Both the position numbers and the translations under genes were made by a program. Positions 1 to 7,211 of a stretch of DNA of 15,563 nt are shown piece by piece; position 1 is the first letter of the stretch; every line of letters starts with the position of its first letter. Source of the stretch: Helicobacteraceae bacterium (lineage in GTDB: Bacteria; Campylobacterota; Campylobacteria; Campylobacterales; SZUA-545). Below the pieces are notes generated by a model. The model made no database searches. It had not been told where the DNA came from and saw only the letters and a program-made list of their open reading frames with translations. The stretch covers positions 1-15,563 of the forward strand of contig JAISOU010000058.1 in assembly GCA_031275395.1 (NCBI GenBank), given 5' to 3'.

Positions 1-134
1 CTGAATTAAACAGGTATTTTGTAGCGCTGGTTTATAAGTCAATAAGCGCCGTTACGTCCGCGATGTAGCGCGAATGTCTGCGCTTTAATCGCAAAACGCT
101 ATTTCGCTGATCGCTTGTATGTTTTGAATACGCA

Positions 135-210
135 CGGCTTCCCTCCGCGTCTGCGCTCCTCCGCTTCGCGGGAATAACGAGAGGAAGAGCGGGGATGACT
201 GGAAAGGAAG
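135..210. repeat. Degenerate intergenic repeat-like block (VIPAK-type)
   Basis: Read on the minus strand this block contains GTCATCCCCGCTC and then GTTATTCCCGCGAAGCGG. This resembles the widespread intergenic motif GTCATTCCCGCGAAAGCGGG, which is often mistranslated as VIPAK peptides; here the false frame reads PVIPALPLVIPAK. It can fold: bases 154-162 pair with 183-191 with one mismatch. This is a resemblance recognised by eye. No second copy was found in this window, so repeat status in the genome is unproven. Confidence 0.35.
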
Positions 211-272
211 CGCTACGCAAAAGTCGCGGGACTAACAAAAACAAAATGCGGAAACTACCTAACTATGGTAGG

Positions 273-298
273 GCGGTATAACAACAGCGTTATACCGC
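273..298 (-). terminator. Perfect hairpin after ftsZ, possible terminator
   Basis: GCGGTATAAC at 273-282 is the exact reverse complement of GTTATACCGC at 289-298, leaving a six-base loop. It lies 17 bases past the ftsZ stop codon, where a transcription end for the ppiD-ftsA-ftsZ operon is expected. No T run follows the stem on the minus strand, so it is not a classic intrinsic terminator. It could instead protect the 3' end of the mRNA or be a protein-binding dyad. A weaker 5-bp stem (255-259 with 267-271) follows. Confidence 0.35.
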
Positions 299-315
299 TA
301 GTCAATTTTGCGCTT

Positions 316-1527
316 TTAGTCGCGTTGAAGACGGCGAATAGCGGGCCTATCAAACCCGTCGTCGTCAAAGTCGCCCACTACTCTTCTTGCCGCTCCTTTA
401 TTGTGAGCGTTGCGACTAATGGTAGGTAGATCAAGGTCGTTCGGATCAAATACAATCTCGCCGTCTTTACCAAAGCGCCAACCGCCGCCGCCAACAGCGC
501 CACTGTTAGGTTGTTGTTGCGGAGAGGAGTCGTTTATATCGGCTTTGGACATAAAGCCTGTGGCGATAATCGTAACGCGCACCTCTTCCGGTTTAAGCGT
601 ATCGTCAAGCGACGTGCCAAAAATAACGTCGGACTCTGCGGTAACCGCGTCATATACGGTTTGCATTGCGCGATTGAGCGCCACAATCGGATAGCTTGGA
701 TGGATTTGGTAATGCACCAATACGCCCATTGCGCCCTTGATAGAGAGGTTATCCAAAAGCGGCGATTCGATCGCGTCTTTTAGCGCGTCGTAAGCGGAAT
801 CGCTTCCTTCGACGCAAACGCCCATACCCATAAGCGCTTTGCCTTTATGTCCCATCACGGTTTTAAGATCGTTAAAGTCGGTGTTCATACCCGGTAAACC
901 GTTAGGAAGCACGATAGAGCTCATACCTCTAACCGCGCGAGCCAAAACGTTATCGACTAACGCGAAACTCTCCGCGTATCCCATATTTCTATCCACAATC
1001 GAAAGTAGCTTTTCGTTAGGAATAATCACCATAGAATCGCATTCGCGTTTGAGCGCCTCCAGACCTTCCTGCGCAAGCCTGCTTCGCTTTGGCGCTTCAA
1101 AGTTAAAAGGCTGCGTGCAAACGCCGATCGTAAGCGCGCCGTTTTCTTTTGCCGCTTGCGCCACAATCGAACCCGCGCCCGTTCCCGTGCCGCCGCCAAG
1201 TCCCGCCGCGATAAATATAAGATCCGCGCCTTTAAGCGCCTCTTTGATCTGATCGTAGCTCTCTTCGGCGGCCTGCTTGCCCACTTCCGGTTTCATACCA
1301 GCGCCAAGTCCTCTTGTGAGCTTTTCGCCAAGCTGAATCTTAACGGGCGCGAGAGAGGTCGCTAAATGTTGCGCGTCGGTGTTAGCGGCGATCATATCTA
1401 CGCCTTTTAGCCCTTCGCGTATCATATGATTCACCATATTCGTGCCGCCGCCGCCCACGCCGATCACCTTAATACTAACGACGTTATGTCGTCTTGTTTC
1501 TTCGATTGTGAAAAGATTATCGCTCAT
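316..1527 (-). CDS. ftsZ: Cell division protein FtsZ
   Basis: FtsZ is the tubulin-like GTPase that polymerises into the cytoplasmic Z ring and recruits the divisome. The 403-residue protein has the N-terminal nucleotide-binding GGGGTN (25-30), the tubulin signature GGGTGTGA (111-118) and the T7 synergy loop NTDFNDLK (215-222), with both catalytic aspartates (D217, D220). The globular part ends near residue 328, followed by a short Q/G/D-rich linker. The end is unusual: LDLPTISR (365-372) looks like the conserved tail peptide that binds FtsA, yet a charged 31-residue extension follows, ending FDRPAIRRLQRD, which also resembles a tail. The ATG start is preceded by AAAAGG at suitable spacing and sits 15 bases after the ftsA stop, so the two are probably cotranscribed. 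Identity is certain; only the tail is open to question. Confidence 0.98.
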   Translation of the reverse strand: MSDNLFTIEETRRHNVVSIKVIGVGGGGTNMVNHMIREGLKGVDMIAANTDAQHLATSLAPVKIQLGEKLTRGLGAGMKPEVGKQAAEESYDQIKEALKGADLIFIAAGLGGGTGTGAGSIVAQAAKENGALTIGVCTQPFNFEAPKRSRLAQEGLEALKRECDSMVIIPNEKLLSIVDRNMGYAESFALVDNVLARAVRGMSSIVLPNGLPGMNTDFNDLKTVMGHKGKALMGMGVCVEGSDSAYDALKDAIESPLLDNLSIKGAMGVLVHYQIHPSYPIVALNRAMQTVYDAVTAESDVIFGTSLDDTLKPEEVRVTIIATGFMSKADINDSSPQQQPNSGAVGGGGWRFGKDGEIVFDPNDLDLPTISRNAHNKGAARRVVGDFDDDGFDRPAIRRLQRD

Positions 1528-1542
1528 CTATTACGCCTTTTA

Positions 1543-2880
1543 TTAAAATATCTGCGAAAGCCAATTCCAAAACCTTTTTAAGAAGGTTGGCTCGCTTATA
1601 CCGTCGGGAGGAAAATCGACTTCCGGCGATTTTATTTTAGTTTCGCCCTGATCGATTTCCTCTCCTTGTTCTATCGGTTTTTGAGCGCCGCCTCGCGGAT
1701 TACCTTTTAATACGTTATTCGAATCGATCTCATAAGGGGTAAACTCTCCCGCGCCATAACGAATCAAACCGATTGCGACCGAATATGTCGGATCGCGTAA
1801 AGAGTCCGCCATACCCGCAAGCGCTTTAGGATACGCAATTCTAATGGGAATATTGCCAAAGATTGGCTCCGCCATTTCTGATAAGCCCACAAGTTTAGAA
1901 GCTCCGCCAGTAAATACCACGCCCGCCGCCGCGTCGCTTTTTAAATGGCTTTTAATCAAAAGTCCATTTTGGATCAAAACTGTTTCTTCCATTCTCGCGC
2001 CGATTACGTTGGCGATTGTTTCCCAAGAAACGCTTCGTCTTACCGCGTTTTCATTGCCAATTTCGGGGATTTCGATCGAACCGTTATCCTTGCCGTTCAA
2101 TCTTCCGTATTGGATCTTTATCTCTTCCGCCGCGCGTTGAGGCGTGTGAAGCGAAATAGCCAGATCGGAGGTGATATGCCCGCCGCCTACGGCAAAAAAA
2201 TCGCAATGGCGCGGCGCGTTTCCCTGATAGACGACAAGGTTAAACGACGCCGCGCCTATATCGATCACGCACGCGCCAAGTTTTTTTTCGTCCTCGTTAA
2301 GAACGGCGATTGACGCGACGTAGCCGGAAAGAGCCAAAGCGCCAATCTCGATTCCGGCTCCCGCGATCGCTTTACGCAAATTATCCAGCGCGGTCTTTTT
2401 CGCGAGTATGATATTAACTTGCGTTTCTAGTCGCGATCCGCTCATACCGACGGGATCTTCCACGTAAGATTGATCGTCTACTTTGAACGAATAGGGAAAA
2501 ACGTGGAGAATCTCCTCGTCTGGAGGAGACGGCGCGGCGGCGCTTTCCAAAGCTAGACGCATAACGCGATTAACGTCTTTAAACTCGATGTCTTTAAGAG
2601 GTATATTGGCTTTGCCCGAGCTCTGAACGCTTTTCGCGTAGGCTCCGCTGACGCTTACGATCGCCCGCGAAATCGACACGCCCGCGTGTTGGCGCGCCTC
2701 GTCCGTTGCGGTTTTGATCGCCGCCGCCGCTTTGGCTATATCGGTGATAACGCCTTTTACCAATCCTTGCGACTTGCAAATTCCGCTACCGACGATTCTC
2801 GCGCTTTTATCCGCGCCGATCTGCGCTATAAGAGCGCAAACTTTACTTGTGCCTACGTCGATAGCCAGAATATGGGACAT
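1543..2880 (-). CDS. ftsA: Cell division protein FtsA
   Basis: FtsA is an actin/Hsp70-fold ATPase that tethers FtsZ filaments to the inner membrane. In the 445 residues I see the phosphate-1 motif IDVGTSKV (7-14), the phosphate-2 region VIDIGAASFN (205-214) and the adenosine motif VFTGGASKL (322-330). A C-terminal amphipathic stretch, FLKRFWNWLSQIF (433-445), fits the membrane-targeting helix. It is joined by a charged, proline-rich linker of about 50 residues. The phosphate-2 loop departs from the usual DIGGGTTD; related changes occur in Campylobacterota FtsA as I recall them. The start codon overlaps the stop of the upstream ppiD-like gene as TAATG, and CAGGGG lies a few bases upstream, so translation is probably coupled. 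ftsZ follows directly. Confidence 0.97.
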   Translation of the reverse strand: MSHILAIDVGTSKVCALIAQIGADKSARIVGSGICKSQGLVKGVITDIAKAAAAIKTATDEARQHAGVSISRAIVSVSGAYAKSVQSSGKANIPLKDIEFKDVNRVMRLALESAAAPSPPDEEILHVFPYSFKVDDQSYVEDPVGMSGSRLETQVNIILAKKTALDNLRKAIAGAGIEIGALALSGYVASIAVLNEDEKKLGACVIDIGAASFNLVVYQGNAPRHCDFFAVGGGHITSDLAISLHTPQRAAEEIKIQYGRLNGKDNGSIEIPEIGNENAVRRSVSWETIANVIGARMEETVLIQNGLLIKSHLKSDAAAGVVFTGGASKLVGLSEMAEPIFGNIPIRIAYPKALAGMADSLRDPTYSVAIGLIRYGAGEFTPYEIDSNNVLKGNPRGGAQKPIEQGEEIDQGETKIKSPEVDFPPDGISEPTFLKRFWNWLSQIF

Positions 2881-4355
2881 TATAACCCCTGATCGATTTT
2901 ATTATACACGGTAATTGGATAACGCTTTTGTAGATTTTCCAGTAGCGAACGTTGAATATACCCCGTCTTTAGTTGCGAAATCTCCGCGCTTAATCTCAAG
3001 TCGTTTTCCAATAACTTATTTTGGTCAAACAACTTCTGTTCCACAATGCGGTAAATAACCGCTTTTTGCTCGAGCGAAACGACTCCTTCGGGCGCTTTGG
3101 AACCAAAAACCTGCTCTAAAAAAGATTCCGCTTCAATCTCGCTTAAACCTTTAATCTGATCGTAATCGGCGCGAGTGATAAAACCGGTCGTTTCGCCCTT
3201 AAAGCTTTCAAGCTGTTTTTCGCTTTCGACTTTTAGATATTCGGCGATCTTCTGCCTCTTTATCTCCTCTTCTACGGCGGGATAAGCCTTTTCAAACGGC
3301 AGAGGTTGCGCCCCGCGTCTTTCGTCGATCTTCGCTAACGCGTAAGCGCCCTGAATCTCGATAGGCCCCGCGATCTCTTTTAGACTGCTTTGGTTTTCAA
3401 AGTTCTGCATAACCTCGATCGAAAAGAGGTTGTTTCTAAACTCTAAACCTTTTACGACGACGGGCGTAACCGTGGCGTTACCGTCGCGCCACGCGTTCTT
3501 TGCGATCAGCGCCTCTCGCCGCGCCTTGATCGCCTTTGCGCGTAGCAAAGCCGCCTCTTTAACCGCGTCGTAAGAAGGTATCTCGCCTTGATCGTCGATA
3601 AACTCGCTCTTATTTTTTTCGTAATACTCTTGCGCTTCAGCTTCCGTCGCGTTCTGGTCGCTCCACGCGATTTTGATATAGGAAATATCGTAATTTGGCT
3701 CGCCCATAAATTGCAAAGTATTGGAGTCGTAATAGGCTTGCGCCTCCTCTTTTGTTATATTCACTCTCTTTGGGGCGACGACGATTTTATACGTTATGCG
3801 ATCGGTGCCAAATTGCGTCGCGCCGAAAGCCTCTTTTTCGCTCTGCGTAACGGGTAGCGCAAGCGCCGCGTTAAGCTTATTTATTAACAATCTTCGCTCT
3901 AGTTGCGCCTCAAAACTTTTGATCTCTTGGCGGTTGTTTTTAAGGTAGGCGACATATAGGTTTTTGTCAAAAACGCCGTTGTTTTGAAACTGCGGATCGC
4001 GGATAATCAGAGCCGAAATCTCCTCGTCGCTTACGCGCAAACCGACGTCGCGGGCGTAAGCGATCAGCAAAGCCTCTTGGATCAACGACGCTCTGACGTT
4101 GTTTTGCAGATCGCGCTCCATCGCCGCGTTTAACGGCTGATCAAGCATACCGTTATAAAAATCGCGCATCTGCCGATAGGCTTGCGCGAACTGCTCGTAA
4201 GAAACCTTTTCGTCGCCGACGACAGCGATCGCGCCCGCGCCCGAACCGTAGCTGTAACTGCCCCCCCCGACGGCGGACGAACCTATAAAGGCTATTACCG
4301 TCGCGGTTAAGACCACGACGAGAAACGTTCTATGTTTTTGCAAAGTTGCAATCAT
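2880..4355 (-). CDS. PpiD/SurA-like periplasmic folding factor, membrane-anchored
   Basis: This is a likely inner-membrane-anchored periplasmic chaperone of the SurA_N/PpiD family. A single membrane segment lies at about residues 11-27, followed by a glycine/serine stretch and then the SurA_N-like sequence AIAVVGDEKVSYEQFAQAY (42-60). The rest is helical and charged, with many Glu, Lys and Gln. I cannot see a recognisable parvulin prolyl-isomerase domain; at 491 residues it is shorter than E. coli PpiD (about 620). It resembles the Campylobacter protein usually encoded beside ftsA, so chaperone activity is more likely than isomerase activity (inference). AGAGGGA lies about 8 bases before the ATG. 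It is first in the operon with ftsA and ftsZ. Codons 30-32 are made of an eight-G tract (4261-4268), a possible slippage site. Confidence 0.85.
   Translation of the reverse strand: MIATLQKHRTFLVVVLTATVIAFIGSSAVGGGSYSYGSGAGAIAVVGDEKVSYEQFAQAYRQMRDFYNGMLDQPLNAAMERDLQNNVRASLIQEALLIAYARDVGLRVSDEEISALIIRDPQFQNNGVFDKNLYVAYLKNNRQEIKSFEAQLERRLLINKLNAALALPVTQSEKEAFGATQFGTDRITYKIVVAPKRVNITKEEAQAYYDSNTLQFMGEPNYDISYIKIAWSDQNATEAEAQEYYEKNKSEFIDDQGEIPSYDAVKEAALLRAKAIKARREALIAKNAWRDGNATVTPVVVKGLEFRNNLFSIEVMQNFENQSSLKEIAGPIEIQGAYALAKIDERRGAQPLPFEKAYPAVEEEIKRQKIAEYLKVESEKQLESFKGETTGFITRADYDQIKGLSEIEAESFLEQVFGSKAPEGVVSLEQKAVIYRIVEQKLFDQNKLLENDLRLSAEISQLKTGYIQRSLLENLQKRYPITVYNKIDQGL
4261..4268 (-). repeat. Homopolymeric G8 tract inside ppiD-like gene
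   Basis: Eight consecutive G on the coding strand encode Gly30-Gly32, just after the membrane anchor. In Campylobacter, G tracts of about this length or longer are known phase-variation sites. A change of one base here would abort the protein after roughly 30 residues. The tract may also be a simple glycine-linker coincidence or carry a sequencing length error. Confidence 0.6.
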
Positions 4356-4390
4356 CTATAAAATCCCTCTAAAAACGAAAAATCGTTAAG

Positions 4391-4396
4391 ATTGTA
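4391..4396 (-). promoter_or_regulatory. Candidate -10 element for the ppiD-ftsA-ftsZ operon
   Basis: On the minus strand the sequence is TTTAGTTGGTTACAATC, with TACAAT as the -10 hexamer and a T-rich stretch upstream but no clear -35. That pattern fits Campylobacterota housekeeping promoters. It lies 35 bases upstream of the ppiD-like ATG, in the 83-base gap after coaE. The same ten bases, GGTTACAATC, recur before pyrD at the head of the other large operon, which strengthens the call. Confidence 0.5.
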
Positions 4397-4438
4397 ACCA
4401 ACTAAACCTCAACCTTTTTGCGGGCAAACAATTTTTCT

Positions 4439-5005
4439 CTATTTTTTACCGATCGCCGTTTTCAAAAAGCGGTCGATCTCGCGGCTTAAATGCGCTAAAT
4501 CTTTAACGTTTTCGATTGTCCATCGCGCCAATTCGCGTTTTTTTTCGACGGGAATCTGCGAATCGACTCTGGCGATAGCGCGCTCGTTACTCAAACCGCG
4601 ATTTGCGACAAGCCTTGCGATTTGCGTTTGGCGCGGCGCGTAGATCAGTAGCGATCGCTCGATCGGATATTCGCTTTGTCTTTCAAAAAAAAGCGGAATA
4701 TCGATAAAATAGGTTCGGTTTAGCGCCTCTAGTTTGTCGCTTTCCTCAAAAATGCGTTTGCGGATTAGCGGGTGCAAAATTGTCTCTAATTTGGCGCGAA
4801 GATCGGGGTTTGCAAAGATATGATCGCCTATCTCGGCGCGGTTAAGAGTTCCAAAAACCGCCTCGATCTCTTTTGAACGCTCCGCGAAACGTTCCCGCGA
4901 GATTTCGTCCGCGTCGATCGCGCTAAAACCGCGTTCTTTTAATAGTTTCAGGGCGGAGCTTTTGCCCGTAGCTATGCCGCCCGTTAAAACGATCGCGTTT
5001 TTCAT
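4439..5005 (-). CDS. coaE: Dephospho-CoA kinase CoaE
   Basis: CoaE phosphorylates the 3'-hydroxyl of dephospho-CoA with ATP, the last step of coenzyme A synthesis, in the cytosol. The 188-residue protein has the P-loop GGIATGKS (9-16), the substrate-binding DADE (31-34), the HPLIRKRIF segment (88-96), the DIPLFFE stretch and the C-terminal lid-type sequence QIPVEKKRELARW. Length is normal for the family. Its ATG overlaps the yggS stop as ATGA, with AAGAG upstream, so it is read with yggS. It is the last gene of the long minus-strand operon; an 83-base gap with its own promoter candidate separates it from the ppiD-like gene. I see no strong terminator in that gap. Confidence 0.95.
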   Translation of the reverse strand: MKNAIVLTGGIATGKSSALKLLKERGFSAIDADEISRERFAERSKEIEAVFGTLNRAEIGDHIFANPDLRAKLETILHPLIRKRIFEESDKLEALNRTYFIDIPLFFERQSEYPIERSLLIYAPRQTQIARLVANRGLSNERAIARVDSQIPVEKKRELARWTIENVKDLAHLSREIDRFLKTAIGKK

Positions 5006-5658
5006 CTCTTAAAAAGAATCGAGCCTAGCCGCAGCATATTCGCGCCGCACGCGATCGCAAGCTCAAAATCGCCGCTCATACCCATAGAAATAGTTTTTGC
5101 GTTTGAAATCTGATCGTATATTTTGCGCGTTATTTCAAAGCTATTTTGAATCGTTTTTTGATCGTCCGTATGTGCGCCGATCGTCATAACTCCTTCTAAT
5201 TTAAGCGCCAAGCAAGTCGAAACGATCTCGTTATAAATATCGATCGCTTTTTCGGGTAAAACGCCGCTTTTTGTAGGCTCTTTCGCGGCGTTAATCTGGA
5301 GAAGCGCCCGTTGCGTTTGATTGGCGCGAAGCAGGCGATCGTTAAAGGCTTGCGCGGTTTTAAGAGAGTCGATCGAATGAATCAGCGCGGGACGCAAAGC
5401 GATCAATTTGTTAATCTTGTTGGTTTGCAGAGCGCCGATAAAATGCCACTCGATCGCAAGCGTTTTAAGAGCGGTTAGTTTTAACTCAAAATCTTGCGTC
5501 TTATTTTCGCCGAAAGCTAACTGTTCTTGCGAATAGAGTTTTGCGATCTGATCCGCGTTTGCGTATTTGCTTGCCGCGACAATTTTAATATCCTCTGTTC
5601 GAGCGCGGGCGCGCTTGGCTCTATCTACTCTTTCGAGCGCCTCTTGCAGGGCGCTCAT
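5002..5658 (-). CDS. YggS/PLPBP-family pyridoxal phosphate homeostasis protein
   Basis: This is a single-domain, fold-type III PLP-binding protein of the YggS/PipY family. The family has no known enzyme activity and helps control free PLP and amino-acid pools. Family marks in the 218 residues are the PLP lysine K31 in VAASKY, FGENKTQDF (49-57), WHFIGALQTNK (71-81), the C-terminal SMGMSGDFELAI that holds the cofactor phosphate, and RLGSILF at the end. Length is slightly short of the usual 225-235 but no motif is missing. The start overlaps the rseP stop by ATGA and the stop overlaps the coaE start in the same way, so it is buried in the operon. Placing it next to rseP and coaE does not by itself indicate a specific role. 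Confidence 0.93.
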   Translation of the reverse strand: MSALQEALERVDRAKRARARTEDIKIVAASKYANADQIAKLYSQEQLAFGENKTQDFELKLTALKTLAIEWHFIGALQTNKINKLIALRPALIHSIDSLKTAQAFNDRLLRANQTQRALLQINAAKEPTKSGVLPEKAIDIYNEIVSTCLALKLEGVMTIGAHTDDQKTIQNSFEITRKIYDQISNAKTISMGMSGDFELAIACGANMLRLGSILFKR

Positions 5659-6707
5659 CGCGTCAGTCTTACAATATCGTTATAAAGCCCTAAAAGCATT
5701 AACGCGCATAAAATAACCCAACCTCCTATGGTTAGGCGGTATAAGATTTTTTCGCTAGGCGCTCTGCGAAAGATCTGTTCGTAAATATTAAAGATAATAT
5801 GCCCGCCATCAAGCGCGGGAATCGGCAAAAGATTAACCACGCCCAGATTAACGGAGATCAACGCGCTTAAAATTAACAGAGTGCTCAAACCTACCGCGCT
5901 TGCCTTTGCGGTAATATCCACGATCGTTACGATCCCGCCCACGTTTTCCAACCCTACTACGCCCGTGATCAGTTTAATAACGCTTTGAAAAATTAACGTA
6001 CTCGCGTCGATCGTCTTGCCCCAAGCGATCTTAACGCCTTCAAATACGCCGTAATGAAGCGTTACGCTCTCGCCGTTTGGGCTAACCCCAATCATTTTGC
6101 GCTTCTCTTTTTCGCCGAAAATATTTTCGCTTTCGCTAAGTTGCGGATCGAGAATTAAAACAAGATTTTCGCCCGCGCGATCGACGTTCAAAACAATCGG
6201 TTTTTGGCTATTTCTTATTAACTCGCTCATCTGATCCCACGATCTGATCTCTATATCGTCGATTTTAACAATTTTATCGCCGATTAAAAGTCCCGCTTTT
6301 TGCGCGGGCGAGTCTTCTATAATTTTGCCGATCGTAGGCGCAAGCGCGCTAAATCCTATAAGAGCCGCGCCCCAAAAAAGCGCGAAAGCGATCGCAAAGT
6401 TAGCAAACGGCCCCGCAAATAATATGATCATTCTCTGCCAAGGTTTTTTAGAATCGTAAGCGTCTGGCTCGCCGCTTCTTTTTGCAGGATCGCTATCGTC
6501 CTGCCCTTTCATTTTAATGTAACCGCCAAGCCAAATCGCGGCGATCGCGTATTCGGTGTCGCCTATCTTTTTTGACCATAGTTTTTTGCCAAAACCGATA
6601 GAAAAAGTTTCCACCGTTACGCCTAACGCTCTAGCGGCGATAAAATGCCCCAATTCGTGAAAAAATATCAGAAGAGAAAGCATTAAAATCGCGATAATAA
6701 TTCCCAT
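5655..6707 (-). CDS. rseP: RseP-family intramembrane site-2 metalloprotease
   Basis: This is an inner-membrane zinc protease that cuts substrates within the membrane; in E. coli it cleaves anti-sigma factor RseA and remnant signal peptides. The zinc motif HELGH is at 17-21 in the first membrane helix. The third ligand is in the motif NLLPIPALDGGH (292-303, D300). A single PDZ-like domain spans about 120-190, with the segment SPAQKAGLLIGDKI typical of the fold. Other membrane segments lie near 93-120, 272-296 and 326-343. At 350 residues with one PDZ domain it is of the short type, against about 450 residues and two PDZ domains in E. coli. AAAGGG precedes the ATG. The substrate here is unknown: no RseA-like or sigma-E-like gene is in the window. 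Confidence 0.95.
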   Translation of the reverse strand: MGIIIAILMLSLLIFFHELGHFIAARALGVTVETFSIGFGKKLWSKKIGDTEYAIAAIWLGGYIKMKGQDDSDPAKRSGEPDAYDSKKPWQRMIILFAGPFANFAIAFALFWGAALIGFSALAPTIGKIIEDSPAQKAGLLIGDKIVKIDDIEIRSWDQMSELIRNSQKPIVLNVDRAGENLVLILDPQLSESENIFGEKEKRKMIGVSPNGESVTLHYGVFEGVKIAWGKTIDASTLIFQSVIKLITGVVGLENVGGIVTIVDITAKASAVGLSTLLILSALISVNLGVVNLLPIPALDGGHIIFNIYEQIFRRAPSEKILYRLTIGGWVILCALMLLGLYNDIVRLTR

Positions 6708-6730
6708 TTATTTACCCTTTTTTTAATTAG

Positions 6731-7207
6731 TTATTTTTGCGGCGTCGCTTGCTTGAACTTATATGATTCAATGATATTTTTTAGATAGCATTGACCCATT
6801 TCGCACGCTTTTTCGGCGTCGCTTTCGGCGTTTTTTAATTCGCCTAGCCTAAAATAGGCGAGCCCTCTATTGTGATAATGCGTTGAAGATCCGTTCGGTT
6901 CTAACGCGATTACCTGATTAAAATCGTCAATCGCCCTATCGTAAAACTCCATATTTAGAAACGTAAGCCCCCGATTGACGTAAAGCGCCGCAAAATCGGG
7001 CGTTATCTCGATCGCTTTTGTAAAGTCCTCGATCGCCCTATGATACTCTTTTAATTTATAATAGGCTATAGCGCGACTATTGTAAGCGCCCGTTTCGTTT
7101 GGATTTTTCGCGATTATTTTCCCCGCTTGCTCGATTGTTTCTTCGCAATCGTCGCAAGCGAAAAGCGCCGAAATTGCAAGCAGAGAAAAAATTATTTTTT
7201 TTATCAT
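6731..7207 (-). CDS. Small exported TPR protein, probable lipoprotein
   Basis: This 158-residue protein has a Lys-rich start, a hydrophobic core and then LFAC, a plausible lipobox, placing the lipidated cysteine at C18. The mature part has about three TPR units, with repeats such as AYNSRAIAYYKLKEYHRAIEDF (with start near 41) and ALYVNRGLTFLNMEFYDRAIDDF, and Asn/Pro turns every 34 residues. The C-terminus ends in AEKACEMGQC, sharing the pattern A..AC..G.C with the neighbouring TPR protein. TPR domains bind proteins, so it is probably a periplasmic or membrane scaffold (inference). It starts 4 bases after the upstream TPR gene and is followed by rseP 23 bases later. The two TPR proteins look like a duplicated pair. 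I know of no specific function. Confidence 0.8.
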   Translation of the reverse strand: MIKKIIFSLLAISALFACDDCEETIEQAGKIIAKNPNETGAYNSRAIAYYKLKEYHRAIEDFTKAIEITPDFAALYVNRGLTFLNMEFYDRAIDDFNQVIALEPNGSSTHYHNRGLAYFRLGELKNAESDAEKACEMGQCYLKNIIESYKFKQATPQK

Positions 7208-7211
7208 TTTC

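Larger units (their letters stand above)
1..315. other. Non-coding region downstream of ftsZ
   Basis: I see no convincing gene in these 315 bases. The longest open frame (minus strand, 244 to 32) starts with TTG, has no ribosome binding site, and gives an arginine/serine-rich product with the look of translated intergenic repeat. The left 130 bases have frequent stops and nothing I can name. The right part carries a repeat-like GC-rich block and a perfect hairpin, annotated separately. No tRNA-like cloverleaf was seen. Confidence 0.7.

Noticed and set aside
32-244. Open frame of 70 codons on the minus strand
   Set aside because: It starts with TTG, has no ribosome site and reads as translated intergenic repeat (PVIPALPLVIPAK), not a protein.
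255-300. tRNA-like structure near the hairpin
   Set aside because: There is one long stem only, no cloverleaf arms and no T-loop sequence.
839-1252. 137-codon open frame on the plus strand
   Set aside because: It lies fully antisense to the conserved GTPase part of ftsZ and has no family features.
2880-4355. Parvulin prolyl-isomerase domain in the PpiD-like protein
   Set aside because: I looked for the parvulin signature and could not see it; only the membrane anchor and SurA_N-like part are supported.
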